DNA from: Rhizobium sp. R634 | Lineage (GTDB): Bacteria > Pseudomonadota > Alphaproteobacteria > Rhizobiales > Rhizobiaceae | Assembly (NCBI RefSeq): GCF_002211305.1 | Contig: NZ_LOKW01000006.1 | Location: forward strand, 62,001 to 126,000 | DNA: 64,000 bases | Reading direction: 5' to 3' | Shown here: one piece after another, positions 17,653 to 26,373 of the stretch | How the letters are laid out: every line of letters begins with the position of its first letter | Position numbering within the stretch: the stretch's first letter is position 1 | Notes under the pieces: model-generated | What the model was told of the DNA's origin: nothing | Seen by the model: the letters and a program-made list of their open reading frames with translations, nothing else | Databases searched by the model: none | Translations under genes and position numbers: made by a program

Positions 17653-18312
17653 ATGAGCTTACGTATCAACGACATCGCTCCCGACTTTACCGCCGATACC
17701 ACGCAGGGACCGATCAGCTTCCATGAATGGATCGGCAACGGCTGGGCCGTCCTGTTCTCGCACCCGAAAAATTTTACGCCCGTCTGCACGACGGAACTCG
17801 GCGCCATGGCTGGGCTTGCGGGAGAATTTTCCAAGCGCGGCGCCAAGATCATCGGCATCTCCGTCGATCCGGTCGAAAGCCATGCCAAGTGGAAGGGCGA
17901 CATCAAGACCGCGACCGGCTTCGACGTCGAATATCCGCTGATCGGCGACAAGGACCTCAAGGTTGCCAAGCTTTACGACATGCTGCCAGCCGGCGCCGGC
18001 GACAGCTCGGAAGGCCGCACGCCCGCCGACAATGCGACGGTGCGTTCGGTTTTCATCATCGGCCCTGACAAGAAGATCAAGCTGATCCTCACCTATCCGA
18101 TGACGACGGGCCGCAATTTCAACGAGATCCTTCGCGCCATCGATTCCATCCAGCTGACGGCCAAGCATCAGGTGGCGACGCCGGCAAACTGGAATCAGGG
18201 CGAAGACGTCATCATCACCGCCGCGGTTTCCAACGAAGACGCCATCACCCGGTTCGGCTCCTTCGATACGGTTCTGCCCTATCTCAGGAAGACGAAGCAG
18301 CCGACGGCCTGA
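17653..18312 (+). CDS. 1-Cys peroxiredoxin (Prx6 family)
   Basis: A 219-residue cytoplasmic thiol peroxidase that reduces hydrogen peroxide and organic hydroperoxides. The peroxidatic cysteine is in FTPVCTTELG near residue 45, with the surrounding HPKNFTP loop and the distal Arg region of the family. The long C-terminal extension (NWNQGEDVIITAAVSNEDA) is typical of Prx6/AhpC-like 1-Cys enzymes, and no resolving cysteine is seen. GGAGG precedes the ATG by about 7 nt. It is monocistronic, ended by a hairpin at 18333. Confidence 0.92.
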   Translation: MSLRINDIAPDFTADTTQGPISFHEWIGNGWAVLFSHPKNFTPVCTTELGAMAGLAGEFSKRGAKIIGISVDPVESHAKWKGDIKTATGFDVEYPLIGDKDLKVAKLYDMLPAGAGDSSEGRTPADNATVRSVFIIGPDKKIKLILTYPMTTGRNFNEILRAIDSIQLTAKHQVATPANWNQGEDVIITAAVSNEDAITRFGSFDTVLPYLRKTKQPTA

Positions 18313-18332
18313 TTTGCCGGTTCAAAACTTTA

Positions 18333-18364
18333 AGCCGCCGCGGCCCCTGGCCCGGCGGCTTTTT
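18333..18364 (+). terminator. Rho-independent terminator after the peroxiredoxin gene
   Basis: AGCCGCCG (18333-18340) pairs with CGGCGGCT (18353-18360), followed by a T run, 20 bp beyond the peroxiredoxin stop. Confidence 0.8.
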
Positions 18365-18458
18365 CGTGCGCTCTTGCTGAAAGGGGGAAGCTTCGCGTCT
18401 TCATCGATGCTATCTAGGGTTCGGCGTCGCGATGGAAGTTCGAACCTACTGAGATCCG

Positions 18459-19415
18459 ATGATAGGGCGAAAGCGTCAGTCCGGCTTTGGGAGGAGATCG
18501 GCGAAGGTCATGCTTTCGCTCTGCCTTCTGTTTTCCTCCGTGGACGCGGGAACGGCTCAGCCGGAAGGCAGCGCTGGGCCGTCGGCGTGCCTTTATTCCG
18601 GGCCGTCGGCGTCGGGATCCGGCGAAGCGCTGTGCATCCGCAAGGAGAGTTTCAACCGCGATCTCTGCGTTGCGATCGAGCATTTCGCTGAGGCCAATCA
18701 ATTGCCGCCGGATTATTTCGCCCGTCTCATCTGGCGGGAGAGCACCTTTCGCCCCGATGCGCTCAGCATCAAGGGGGCGCAGGGAATTGCACAGTTCATG
18801 CCCGGAACGGCGAAGCTTCGTGGGCTCGAAGACAGCTATCAGGTGCTCGAAGCCTTGCGCAAATCGGCGCAGTATCTCGATGAATTGCGCAATCGGTTCG
18901 GCAATCTCGGGCTTGCCGCCGCCGCCTATAATGCCGGTGAAAACGGCCTTGCCTCCTACCTAACGTCAGGCAGATTGCCTTACGAAACGCGCAGCTACGT
19001 CGTGGCGATCACCGCGCATACGGTCGACGATTGGAAGGATAACCCGCCGGAGGAGGCGGCGGCCCCGCTCGACAAGGACAAGTCGTTCCTCGACAGCTGC
19101 GTGGCGCTCGCCGAAAGGCGAACATTGAAGGATGCGCCCTGGCGTCCGGAAGGCGATTGGGCTCCCTGGGGCGTCCAGCTTGCGGCGCATGCGGATGTCG
19201 CGGTGGCCCGGCGCCTTTTCCTCGACGCCGTAGAGGATCTGCCCGCGCCATTGAATGCGGAACAGCCGCTGATCCTGCGCCAGCGCGATCGCAGCTTCGG
19301 CTTTCGCGCGCGTTATGCCGCCCGTATCGCCCGGCAGACGCGCATGGAGGCCAACGACATCTGCAATCAGATCCGCAGGCATGGCGGCACATGCCTCGTT
19401 TTCAGGAATCGATAG
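18459..19415 (+). CDS. Lytic transglycosylase (SLT domain)
   Basis: An exported murein-cleaving enzyme, about 318 residues. A basic N region and hydrophobic core (MLSLCLLFSSVDAGTAQ, residues 18-34) form a signal peptide. The transglycosylase domain spans roughly 65-170: catalytic Glu in IWRESTFRPDA, then GAQGIAQFMPGTA and LAAAAYNAGENG, the three SLT motifs. The remaining 150 residues are not assigned, although the last 40 resemble a SPOR-like segment. Two in-frame starts exist (18459 and 18510); neither has an ideal ribosome site. A chromosomal cell-wall enzyme; nothing here points to secretion-system association. Confidence 0.87.
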   Translation: MIGRKRQSGFGRRSAKVMLSLCLLFSSVDAGTAQPEGSAGPSACLYSGPSASGSGEALCIRKESFNRDLCVAIEHFAEANQLPPDYFARLIWRESTFRPDALSIKGAQGIAQFMPGTAKLRGLEDSYQVLEALRKSAQYLDELRNRFGNLGLAAAAYNAGENGLASYLTSGRLPYETRSYVVAITAHTVDDWKDNPPEEAAAPLDKDKSFLDSCVALAERRTLKDAPWRPEGDWAPWGVQLAAHADVAVARRLFLDAVEDLPAPLNAEQPLILRQRDRSFGFRARYAARIARQTRMEANDICNQIRRHGGTCLVFRNR

Positions 19416-19505
19416 CGGCGCGCTGCCGATGACGAAATGTCTCCTTGCAGGATCGCGGAGCCACGCCACATATTCGACGCGGATCACGCCAAGGGAGGAA
19501 CGACG

Positions 19506-20459
19506 ATGCGGGTTTTGGTAATCGGAGCGACGGGCCATGTCGGAACCTATCTCGTTCCCCGTCTGGTGCAGGCAGGTCACGACGTCATCACCATCAGCCG
19601 CGGCGCGGCAAAGCCTTATACGGCCCATCGCGCCTGGGCTTCCGTCGATCAGCGGCAGATGGATCGGGCGGGAATGGAGCGGACTGGCGAGTTCGCTCCG
19701 GCCGTGCGCGCACTGAAAGCCGATATCGTCATCGACATGATCTGCTTCACGCTGGAAAGCGCAAAACAGCTGGTGACGGCGCTATCGGGCCATGTCGGGC
19801 ATTTTCTGCATACCGGCACGATCTGGACGCATGGCTACCCCGTGGCCGTGCCGACGCGGGAGGAGACGCCAAAGTCTCCCTTCGGTGACTATGGCGTGCA
19901 GAAGACGGCGATCGAAGCCTATCTGCTGCAGCGGGCGAGACTCGAACGATTTCCCGCAACCATCATTCATCCCGGCCATATCGTCGGCGTTGGGTGGGCG
20001 CCGCTCAATCCAGCCGGCAATTTCAACCTGCAGGTCTTTTCCACGCTTGCCCGTGGCGAGACCCTGGCTCTGCCCAATTTCGGCCTGGAGACCGTTCATC
20101 ACGTCCATGCTGATGACGTGGCGGCGATGTTCATGGATGCGATCGCCAACTGGAATGCCTCGACCGGCGAATGTTTCCATGCCGTTTCGGAGCAGGCCCT
20201 GACGCTTCGCGGCTATGCGGAAGCCATGTCGCGCTGGTTCGGCCACGAGCCAAAGCTCACCTTCGCGCCCTTCGACAGCTGGGCCGAAAGCCACACGGCC
20301 GAGGATGCGGAGGCGACATGGGAGCATATCGCCCGCAGCCCGAATTGCTCGATCGCCAAAGCTAAACGTCTGCTCGGCTTTGCCCCGAGATATACATCCC
20401 TGCAGGCCGTACAGGAATCGGTAGGTTGGCTGCGCGGGCAGGGAAAGATTCACAGCTAA
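19506..20459 (+). CDS. NAD-dependent epimerase/dehydratase family protein
   Basis: A 317-residue extended-SDR/atypical Rossmann protein. The nucleotide-binding motif VLVIGATGHVGTYLVPRL lies at residues 3-20, and the central segment HTGTIWTHG then DYGVQKTAIEAYL provides the Y-x3-K-like pair. The substrate (sugar nucleotide or other) is unknown. The start at 19506 is set by GGGAGG 8 nt upstream; a frame extending upstream to 19437 lacks one. It converges with the glycerate kinase gene, overlapping by 4 bp. Confidence 0.85.
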   Translation: MRVLVIGATGHVGTYLVPRLVQAGHDVITISRGAAKPYTAHRAWASVDQRQMDRAGMERTGEFAPAVRALKADIVIDMICFTLESAKQLVTALSGHVGHFLHTGTIWTHGYPVAVPTREETPKSPFGDYGVQKTAIEAYLLQRARLERFPATIIHPGHIVGVGWAPLNPAGNFNLQVFSTLARGETLALPNFGLETVHHVHADDVAAMFMDAIANWNASTGECFHAVSEQALTLRGYAEAMSRWFGHEPKLTFAPFDSWAESHTAEDAEATWEHIARSPNCSIAKAKRLLGFAPRYTSLQAVQESVGWLRGQGKIHS

Positions 20460-21721
20460 CGAATCAGGATCGCCCTGAAATCATTGACGTTGGTGCCGGT
20501 CGGCCCGGTCTCGAAGAGATCGCCTATGGCCTTGAAAGCGGAATAGCTGTCATTGCCGTCGAGGAGGCGGCGGGGATCGAGGCCGGCGGCGCGCAGGCGC
20601 TTTATCGTGCCGCCATCGGCATAGGCGCCGGCATTGTCCTCCGATCCGTCGATTCCGTCCGTATCCGCCGCGAGAAGATGAATGCCCTCGTGCCCGTCGA
20701 TCGCCAATGCTGCGGCAAGCGCAAATTCGCCGTTGCGCCCGCCCTTGCCGCCCTTGGCCCTCAGCGTCACCGTCGTCTCGCCGCCGGAAAGCATGACGGC
20801 CGGCTTGGAAAACGGCCGGTCGCGGCCGAGCACTTCGCGGGCGATCGCGGCATGCACCTGCGCCACGTCGCGCGATTCTCCTTCGATCGCATCCGAGAGG
20901 ATGACCGGCGTGACGCCCTGCGCCTTCGCCATGGCCGCCGCCGCTTCCAGCGACACGCCCGCCGAGGCGATGATGTGGTGCTCGTGCCGCAAAAAGACCG
21001 GATCGTCCGGCCGCGGCGCATCGGCCCTAGGTGAGTTCAGATGGTCGAGCGCTGCCTGCGGCAGCTGCAATCCATATTGCCGGACGATCTCCAGCGCCTG
21101 ATGCCTGGTCGAACCATCCGGCACCGTCGGCCCGGAGGCGACATGGGCAGGATTGTCGCCGGGAATATCCGAAACGATCAGGCTGACGACCCTTGCCTTG
21201 GTCGCCGCCGCAAGTCTCCCGCCCTTGATGGTGGAGAGATGCTTGCGCACGACATTCATTGCGGAAATCGGTGCGCCGGAGGCGAGCAGCATTTCGTTCA
21301 GCGCGATCTCGTCTTCGAGGGTGAGGCCTTCCGGCGGGGAGGGCAGCAGCGCCGAACCGCCGCCGCAGATCAGTGCGATCACCAGATCGTCTTCGGCAAG
21401 GCCGCTTACGGTTTCCGTCAGCCGCCTTGCCGCGACAAGTCCCGCGGCATCCGGCACGGGATGGGCGGCCTCGATGATTTCGATGGCGCGCGTCTCGCAG
21501 CCATAGCCGTAACGGGTGACGACCAGCCCTTCGAGCTTTCCGTCCCAGACGCTCTCCAGCGCCCGCGCCATCTGCGCGGCACCCTTGCCCGCACCGATCA
21601 CTACGGTCCTTCCCTTCGGCTTGGCAGGCAGATGCGCCTTGATGCCGGTCAGCGGATCGGCGGCGCCGACGGCGGCGTCGAACAGGCTTTTCAGGAAATC
21701 GCGGGGAGCGGTTGTCGTCAT
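20456..21721 (-). CDS. ttuD: Glycerate 2-kinase / MOFRL-family protein (TtuD-like)
   Basis: A MOFRL/GckA-type glycerate kinase of about 421 residues, which phosphorylates glycerate. It is often annotated hydroxypyruvate reductase (ttuD) because of its place in tartrate and glyoxylate routes. The N-terminal domain has VVIGAGKGAAQMARALE and LALICGGGSALL-like motifs (ICGGGSALLPSP), and the C-terminal MOFRL domain has LSGGETTVT and GGRNGEFALA. The start at MTTTAPRDF (21721) is chosen since homologous sequence begins there; a frame extending to 21883 is mostly low-quality N-terminal extension. Confidence 0.85.
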   Translation of the reverse strand: MTTTAPRDFLKSLFDAAVGAADPLTGIKAHLPAKPKGRTVVIGAGKGAAQMARALESVWDGKLEGLVVTRYGYGCETRAIEIIEAAHPVPDAAGLVAARRLTETVSGLAEDDLVIALICGGGSALLPSPPEGLTLEDEIALNEMLLASGAPISAMNVVRKHLSTIKGGRLAAATKARVVSLIVSDIPGDNPAHVASGPTVPDGSTRHQALEIVRQYGLQLPQAALDHLNSPRADAPRPDDPVFLRHEHHIIASAGVSLEAAAAMAKAQGVTPVILSDAIEGESRDVAQVHAAIAREVLGRDRPFSKPAVMLSGGETTVTLRAKGGKGGRNGEFALAAALAIDGHEGIHLLAADTDGIDGSEDNAGAYADGGTIKRLRAAGLDPRRLLDGNDSYSAFKAIGDLFETGPTGTNVNDFRAILIR

Positions 21722-21911
21722 CGTGGTTTTTGCTGCCTCAATTGTCGATCGTGGTGCGGACTGTCGGCGCATCGACATGCCCGCGTCAAGTTTAAAGGCG
21801 TCGCCGATTGGTGGCATTTGCGTCGTCCGAAGAGGATAGAAGGCGAAACGAATAGAAAGCCTTAACCATACTCCCGTAGACATCGAAGGGAATCAGAGGA
21901 ACCTGTGTTCG

Positions 21912-22208
21912 ATGGCTACTGACATGACCCGCAGCCCCACCTCCCATGAAGGCAGGATTATCGCTTTTCCCGCCGCGACCGGAACGGCCAATATCGAGCG
22001 CTGTGCCCGTGAACTTGGCCGGCGGCATGGCGCCGATGCGCTGGAATTCTGGAAGGCCGAATGCCGCCGGTTTGCCGATCAGCTTTTGGCGGCCGGGGTG
22101 CCGGAGAGCGAAGTCGGCCAGCGGGTGATGCAGTTTCAGGAAGATGTGCAGACCGAACTCGTGCTCAGCCACGAGAAGCGGGCTGTCTCGAAATCTCAAA
22201 AACGATAA
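21912..22208 (+). CDS. Small hypothetical protein (possibly DUF6074-like)
   Basis: A 98-residue soluble protein, rich in Ala, Glu and Arg, with helical character from residue 28 onward (NIERCARELGRRHGADALEFWKAECRRF). Such proteins are common in Rhizobiaceae with no known role; the resemblance to DUF6074 proteins is tentative. It lies alone between the divergent ttuD-like gene and a hairpin shared with the convergent membrane-protein gene. Confidence 0.7.
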   Translation: MATDMTRSPTSHEGRIIAFPAATGTANIERCARELGRRHGADALEFWKAECRRFADQLLAAGVPESEVGQRVMQFQEDVQTELVLSHEKRAVSKSQKR

Positions 22209-22241
22209 AGCAAAAGAGCCGGCTGCTTTTGCCGCATGAAA

Positions 22242-22266
22242 GGGCGCGGGCTCCCGGTCCGCGCCC
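22242..22266. terminator. Shared hairpin terminator
   Basis: GGGCGCGG (22242-22249) pairs with CCGCGCCC (22259-22266) between two convergent genes. T runs are short on both sides, so efficiency is uncertain. Confidence 0.55.
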
Positions 22267-22276
22267 CTATTTCATT

Positions 22277-23221
22277 CTAGCGCCGCGAGGCAATGATCAG
22301 GTCTTCCTCTTCATCGCGCTGCGATCCGCCGAGGGCTGCGGCGGCAGAGGCGATGAAGGCACCGATCAGCAGCGACAACGAGCCGAGCAAGGCCGTGGTG
22401 GAGGCTGCCTTGCGTGCCTCGTCGGCAGCTTTCTGCGTGGCGACCTTGGCGTCTTCGATGCGCTTCAGCACCGCGTCGACACGCGCCCTTGCATCAGCCT
22501 CGGCGAGACCGGTCCGCGATGAGACGATGGTGGCGAGATAGGCCTTGTCGTCATCCGGCATTTGTCCCTGGGCGGCCCCGTTCAGCAGGATGCGGGATAT
22601 CTCCGAGGTTGCGGCAGCATCATTGGATGTTGCCTGGGCGCGTGCCTGGTCGGGACGCAGCAATGCGTCGGTGAAATAGGCTGTGGACAAATCCAGCGGC
22701 GAGTCTGCCGACGATGCTGCCGCCGTGCCGGCGACGGTTGCGGTCGAGCCGACGGCTTGTGCTGCCGAACTCACGGCTTGTGCGCCTGCGCCGGCAAGCG
22801 ATGTCAGCGATGACGTAAGAAACCCGGCGACGAAGACCGTTGCCAGCGCCCAGCTTATGAAACCATGGGCGGTATCGCGGAAGAAGACCTCGTCGGTGTG
22901 GACGGCGGCCCACTTCGTGCGCAGCCGGCCGGTGATATAGCCGCCGAGCGCCGAAGAAAGCCATTGCACGACGACGAGCCAGATCGCCGCCGTCACGCCG
23001 AGCGTGCCGAGTGAAGCGCTTTCTCCCGACCAGGGAGATACCATGGTCAATCCGACGCCCGAACCCAGCAGCAAAAGGATGAGCGTCACTGCGATGGCAG
23101 CGGCCGCACCTGCGAAGATGGGGCCCCATGTCATGGCGGATTTGGAGGATTCGACCGGAGCGACGACCTCTCCGGAAACCGGAGCGATCGCCTCTCTGGA
23201 ACCTGTCATTGAAACCGACAT
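22277..23221 (-). CDS. Multi-pass membrane protein, unknown function (PhnA-like in rhizobial annotations)
   Basis: A 314-residue inner-membrane protein. Hydrophobic helices are visible near residues 31-58, 72-95, 118-145 and 280-305. Between the third and fourth lies a long Ala/Ser/Asp-rich, probably periplasmic or cytoplasmic helical region (about 150-275), with a very acidic tail (RDEEEDL). No catalytic motif seen. It follows the 25-codon membrane peptide gene by 9 bp and is probably translated from the same transcript, which may start at the GGAAC-type motif at 23378. Confidence 0.75.
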   Translation of the reverse strand: MSVSMTGSREAIAPVSGEVVAPVESSKSAMTWGPIFAGAAAAIAVTLILLLLGSGVGLTMVSPWSGESASLGTLGVTAAIWLVVVQWLSSALGGYITGRLRTKWAAVHTDEVFFRDTAHGFISWALATVFVAGFLTSSLTSLAGAGAQAVSSAAQAVGSTATVAGTAAASSADSPLDLSTAYFTDALLRPDQARAQATSNDAAATSEISRILLNGAAQGQMPDDDKAYLATIVSSRTGLAEADARARVDAVLKRIEDAKVATQKAADEARKAASTTALLGSLSLLIGAFIASAAAALGGSQRDEEEDLIIASRR

Positions 23222-23230
23222 GATCTGATC

Positions 23231-23308
23231 CTATCGCATGAACAGAGCCAGAAGGATGATGATCGGCAGTGGAACGCCGAGCAGCCAAAGTAGAATACCG
23301 CGACCCAT
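23231..23308 (-). CDS. 25-residue small membrane peptide
   Basis: A very short gene, MGRGILLWLLGVPLPIIILL followed by a five-residue tail (ALFMR). GGAGG lies 6 nt before the ATG, an excellent ribosome site. The peptide is one hydrophobic helix broken by a Pro-x-Pro, of the kind seen as small stress-related membrane peptides in rhizobia. It is 9 bp upstream of the membrane-protein gene and probably co-transcribed. Function unknown. Confidence 0.7.
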   Translation of the reverse strand: MGRGILLWLLGVPLPIIILLALFMR

Positions 23309-23353
23309 GAGAGACCTCCTGTCAAAGCTGACGTTACGTGGTTGAGGCCATTT

Positions 23354-23378
23354 AACTTTTAACCCCGGCGTTTGTTCC
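23354..23378 (-). promoter_or_regulatory. Candidate EcfG-type promoter
   Basis: The minus strand reads GGAAC (23378-23374), 16 nt, AGTT (23357-23354), 46 nt before the small membrane-peptide gene. The -35 is perfect and the -10 is 3 of 4. Confidence 0.45.
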
Positions 23379-23421
23379 CGACGGCCGCTATCGGCGCCGG
23401 AAACGACGACGTCTCGCTCCT

Positions 23422-23715
23422 TCAATCGCGCGGCAGCTTCTCGAGCAGGAGCAGATTGCCGGACCGGTTGCCGCATGCTCGGCATGTGAGGCGCTTGGCC
23501 AGCGTGGCGAGAGGCAGCGTGTCGCCGCAGCGCCTGATAACGTCCCGCCGTCCGATCGGCGTTTGATGACGGCATACCCGGCAACGGCCATGAATGACGA
23601 ACCATTGCGGCAAGGTGGCCAGCGTCTGCCTTTCGGTTTCGATAGCATAGCCGGCAGGGGGCTGAAGCTCGATGCTGCGGCGATGTTTCATCTTCGTTCG
23701 AAGGTCGGTGTCCAT
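23422..23715 (-). CDS. Small zinc-ribbon-like protein
   Basis: About 97 residues with two CxxC knuckles, CRVC and CRAC, about 33 residues apart, in the arrangement of a zinc ribbon (GRCRVCRHQTP ... RLTCRACGNRSG). It probably binds one Zn. Role unknown; such short ribbon proteins may bind nucleic acid or protein partners. The start is ambiguous: ATG 23715 or ATG 23691, neither with a strong ribosome site. It overlaps the end of the upstream gene by 28 nt, so translation is probably coupled. Confidence 0.6.
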   Translation of the reverse strand: MDTDLRTKMKHRRSIELQPPAGYAIETERQTLATLPQWFVIHGRCRVCRHQTPIGRRDVIRRCGDTLPLATLAKRLTCRACGNRSGNLLLLEKLPRD

Positions 23716-23897
23716 CCCCGCGTCATGCCGCGGCTCATCGCTCCTTCCGTCAGGGCAAGCTGAAGCCTGAGGTGGCGGCAATCCAGCAGCAATGTCGTGA
23801 TGGCGGCGCGGACGTTCCCGTCATGAAAGGCGACGACTGCATCGACTTCTCCTTTCAGCGTTTCGTCCGCCAGTTTTTCGATTGTTTCAGGGCGCAC
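23688..23897 (-). CDS. Small hypothetical protein
   Basis: A 69-residue soluble helical protein. The start is GTG 23897, supported by AAAGGAG 9 nt upstream; the nearby ATG is in another frame and gives no sensible product. The sequence (KLADETLKGEVDAVVAFHDG) looks coding, but no domain is recognised. First of a two-gene leftward unit with the zinc-ribbon gene. Confidence 0.55.
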   Translation of the reverse strand: MRPETIEKLADETLKGEVDAVVAFHDGNVRAAITTLLLDCRHLRLQLALTEGAMSRGMTRGWTPTFERR

Positions 23898-24231
23898 GGC
23901 ATCGATCTCCTTTCAGAGTTTCTCCAAACACAAGTTTTCAGATTGGCGGCCGCCACGCCGATGTTCCTATTATGTTCCGTTCAATATCCGAGTCAAGAGA
24001 TAGAGACGATCGATATGCTGTCCTTCCTGAATCCGGTTGATGAATGTTGGAAAGAATGGAGATCGCGCAGGGTTTGGATGGTGGGGGGCGGAGACAGGAG
24101 GCTCCGCCCGCGCGATCTCCTTTGCTACCAACGATCGGCCGAAACCGATGTTCCCGTACGCTTTCGAACTGAAACAATTTTGAAACGCCCTTGTTCGCTG
24201 CCTACGGCAAACAGCACCGAGGAGAACGACA
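23898..24231. other. Divergent intergenic region
   Basis: 334 bp, AT-rich, separating a leftward small-gene pair from the rightward Gly/Ser-rich exported-protein gene. No gene or recognised promoter consensus; it presumably contains both promoters. Confidence 0.4.
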
Positions 24232-24561
24232 ATGTTTCTGAGAATGATGGCAGTAACCGCGATCTCGATTGGCCTGGCCACATCCGCGATGGCGCAGTCG
24301 AGCGGCGGCAGCGGCTCGGGATCCGGCAGCGGCAGCAGCAGCGGGGCCTCAGGCGCCGGCAGCGGCACCACCGGTTCCGGCAACACCGACACCGGCGGCA
24401 CTGCCCCCAACACCACCACCGGCGCCGGAGCGACCGGCGCGAACGGTTCGGGCGGTGATCCAAACGATTGCCAGCGCCAGCAGGCTGGCGGCACCGGTAA
24501 CCCGGCACCGACGTCCGGCAATACGTCGGCACAACCGGATGCCGCAAATGCCTGCCAATAG
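24232..24561 (+). CDS. Gly/Ser-rich exported protein
   Basis: A 109-residue protein with a signal peptide (MFLRMMAVTAISIGLATSAM, cleavage after AMA). The mature chain is nearly pure Gly/Ser/Thr/Ala, beginning with tandem GSGSGSGS, so it is expected to be disordered in the periplasm or outside the cell. A cysteine pair (NDCQRQ and NACQ) flanks the C-terminal part and could form a disulphide. No function assigned. GGAG lies about 8 nt before the ATG. Confidence 0.7.
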   Translation: MFLRMMAVTAISIGLATSAMAQSSGGSGSGSGSGSSSGASGAGSGTTGSGNTDTGGTAPNTTTGAGATGANGSGGDPNDCQRQQAGGTGNPAPTSGNTSAQPDAANACQ

Positions 24562-24821
24562 CGGCGGCCTTGCCTCGTAGACTCTTTTACCCCTGGAAGC
24601 GGCTGTTCCGCTTTTGGGGACTTGCTCCCAGTGCTGGAGAGCTACCCGCCGATTGCGAAGACTGAGAATCTTCCGCACTCGCAGCTGACGTGCGCCAAGA
24701 GAATGCATATATCTTCAGCTGCAAGCTGCTCTGGAAAGAGATGGGTTCAGGTAGGATTTCTCCTGGCCTTCCAAAGGAGGCTTCCATCTCTCCGCCACAG
24801 CGTAAAACTGGAGAAGCATTG

Positions 24822-25001
24822 ATGAACAGATTACGGGCATTTGCAGCAGCCGGCGCCATCACTTTTGCCGCCATCACCTCCGCCTGCTCGACGCCTCCGA
24901 ATTCCTATGGCTCGGCATCGGGCTATGTGCCGGGAGATTCCATGAACCCGGCCTGTGCCGATGGTTTCCGCCCCCGTGAGGGCCGTGCGTGCAGCTACTA
25001 A
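24822..25001 (+). CDS. Small lipoprotein
   Basis: A 59-residue lipoprotein. The signal sequence ends in a lipobox (TSAC), so Cys 22 or so would be acylated and retained at the membrane. The mature part is about 37 residues with two further Cys. GGAG lies 8 nt before ATG 24822; a longer frame from 24690 would bury the signal sequence. Function unknown. Confidence 0.72.
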   Translation: MNRLRAFAAAGAITFAAITSACSTPPNSYGSASGYVPGDSMNPACADGFRPREGRACSY

Positions 25002-25153
25002 GCCTGACGTCGCTGTGGCTTGCCGTGGGTCCAGCATGAGCAGCATCGTTGCCTGTATCTGACGCGCGGTCCGCTTTCCCGGCAGGGAAACGGCTCCCCG
25101 ATCGGCCAGCGCAGTTCGGTACTACAGGCGAAGAGTCCGCATCGTCACGACTC

Positions 25154-25178
25154 GGAACACTTAGCCCTCATCACCGTT
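25154..25178 (+). promoter_or_regulatory. EcfG-type general stress promoter of csbD-like gene
   Basis: GGAAC (25154-25158), 16 nt, CGTT (25175-25178): a perfect match in sequence and spacing to the alphaproteobacterial EcfG (RpoE2/RpoE4) promoter, 30 nt before the CsbD gene. CsbD proteins are typical general-stress products. Confidence 0.75.
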
Positions 25179-25208
25179 CCTCCATTCCAACGATAGGAGG
25201 ATATACCC

Positions 25209-25412
25209 ATGGATTGGAACCGTGTTGAAGGAAACTGGAAGCAGATGAAAGGCAAGGTCAAGGAGCAGTGGGGCAAGCTCACTGATGACGACCTTGATGT
25301 CATCAGCGGCAAGCGCGACCAGCTCGAAGGCAAGATCCAGGAGCGCTATGGCTACGAAAAAGACCGCGCCAGCAAAGATATCGACGACTGGTACGGCCGC
25401 CAGAGCTGGTAA
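25209..25412 (+). CDS. CsbD-family general stress protein
   Basis: A 67-residue hydrophilic protein matching the CsbD fold over its whole length: MDWNRVEGNWKQMKGKVKEQ, then WGKLTDDDLDVISGKRDQLEG and YGYEKDRASKDIDDW. It is cytoplasmic, with the biochemical role unknown. CsbD proteins are among the most strongly stress-induced small proteins in many bacteria. TAGGAGG lies 8 nt before the ATG. The perfect EcfG promoter upstream supports stress induction. Confidence 0.93.
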   Translation: MDWNRVEGNWKQMKGKVKEQWGKLTDDDLDVISGKRDQLEGKIQERYGYEKDRASKDIDDWYGRQSW

Positions 25413-25572
25413 CAATTGACCTCAACTATATAAAGCTGTCGGCTCCGGCCGGCGGCTTATCTATTGGAAGATAGCGTGCTGCCGCAGCGCCACCTGACGC
25501 CTCCATCGAGATATATGAGAAGCAGGGCGGGCGGCTGCGCCAACCCTGAGGCACGCCAGCCGGTGTCTTTGT

Positions 25573-25597
25573 GGAACGCCCGTAGGGGAAAGCCGTT
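25573..25597 (+). promoter_or_regulatory. EcfG-type general stress promoter
   Basis: GGAAC (25573-25577), 16 nt, CGTT (25594-25597), 54 nt upstream of the exported-protein gene at 25652. This is a second perfect match within 420 bp. Confidence 0.7.
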
Positions 25598-25651
25598 CAT
25601 CTTAGGTTAATGCCCATTAACTCAGACTCGCAGCCCTGAAAGGATGCGCCG

Positions 25652-25963
25652 ATGAAAAAGCTTTTTCTCGCAGTCGCAGCCACAGTCTTGGCTGCAAGTT
25701 TCGCCCTGCCGCTAAACGCTGCGCCGATCGCCGTGCCGAAAGCGGTAGCCATGCACAACGACGTCGAGCAGGTCAAACACCGTCGCCACGGTAATGGACA
25801 TGCCTATGGCCACTGGAAGAAACGCCGCTATGCTCACCGCGACTGCCGGTATTACGGCTCGTGCTACCGTCCGCGGTATTACGGTCATCGCGACTACTAC
25901 GGCTATCGCGACGATTACCGCTATCGTCGTCGGTCAGGTGTGACCGTGTATTTCGATTTTTAG
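25652..25963 (+). CDS. Exported basic Tyr/Arg/His-rich protein
   Basis: A 103-residue protein with a signal peptide (MKKLFLAVAATVLAASFALP, cleavage near ANA/NAA at residue 24). The mature part is dominated by His, Arg, Tyr and Gly in repeats such as YRPRYYGHRDYYGYRDDYRY, giving a strongly basic periplasmic or surface protein, similar in style to rhizobial BA14K-like proteins though the family match is uncertain. Two cysteines (RDCRYYGSC) are close together. An EcfG-type promoter suggests stress induction. Confidence 0.72.
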   Translation: MKKLFLAVAATVLAASFALPLNAAPIAVPKAVAMHNDVEQVKHRRHGNGHAYGHWKKRRYAHRDCRYYGSCYRPRYYGHRDYYGYRDDYRYRRRSGVTVYFDF

Positions 25964-26181
25964 GCGGCAGTGGCCGGCCACTTGGGCCGTCGGCGCGAAT
26001 GCCGACGGTCTTTTCATGGCGCAAAGCTGTGAAGGTCGCCTTTCCGTAGGCGAACATCGTCTCCATCCAGGCGGCTTCGAAGGCGGGAAATCGGCAAATG
26101 CCGGTTTCAAAAGCGCGGAGAGAAAGTGGAGAATTAAGTGCCTGCTGTCGGATTTCTCAACGAAAACAGGCGCTTGAAAAA

Positions 26182-26256
26182 TGGCTCCCCGGGCCGGATT
26201 CGAACCGGCGACCTGTCGATTAACAGTCGAATGCTCTACCGCTGAGCTACCAGGGA
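26182..26256 (-). tRNA. tRNA-Asn (anticodon GTT)
   Basis: A complete 75-nt cloverleaf on the minus strand. The acceptor TCCCTGG pairs with CCGGGGA before GCCA; the D arm is AGCTCAGCGGTAGAGC; the anticodon loop carries GTT (CTGTTAA); the T arm is GGTTCGAATCC. CCA is encoded. Confidence 0.95.
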
Positions 26257-26373
26257 TCACTGCTTGGCGCGGTGTGAGTGGGCTAATACAAATGCTTGCC
26301 CGATTTGCCAAGCGGTTTTTTCAAAAAAATGAAATGAACTTGTATTTGGGTTGCCTGTGCCCATCTGTGGTGA

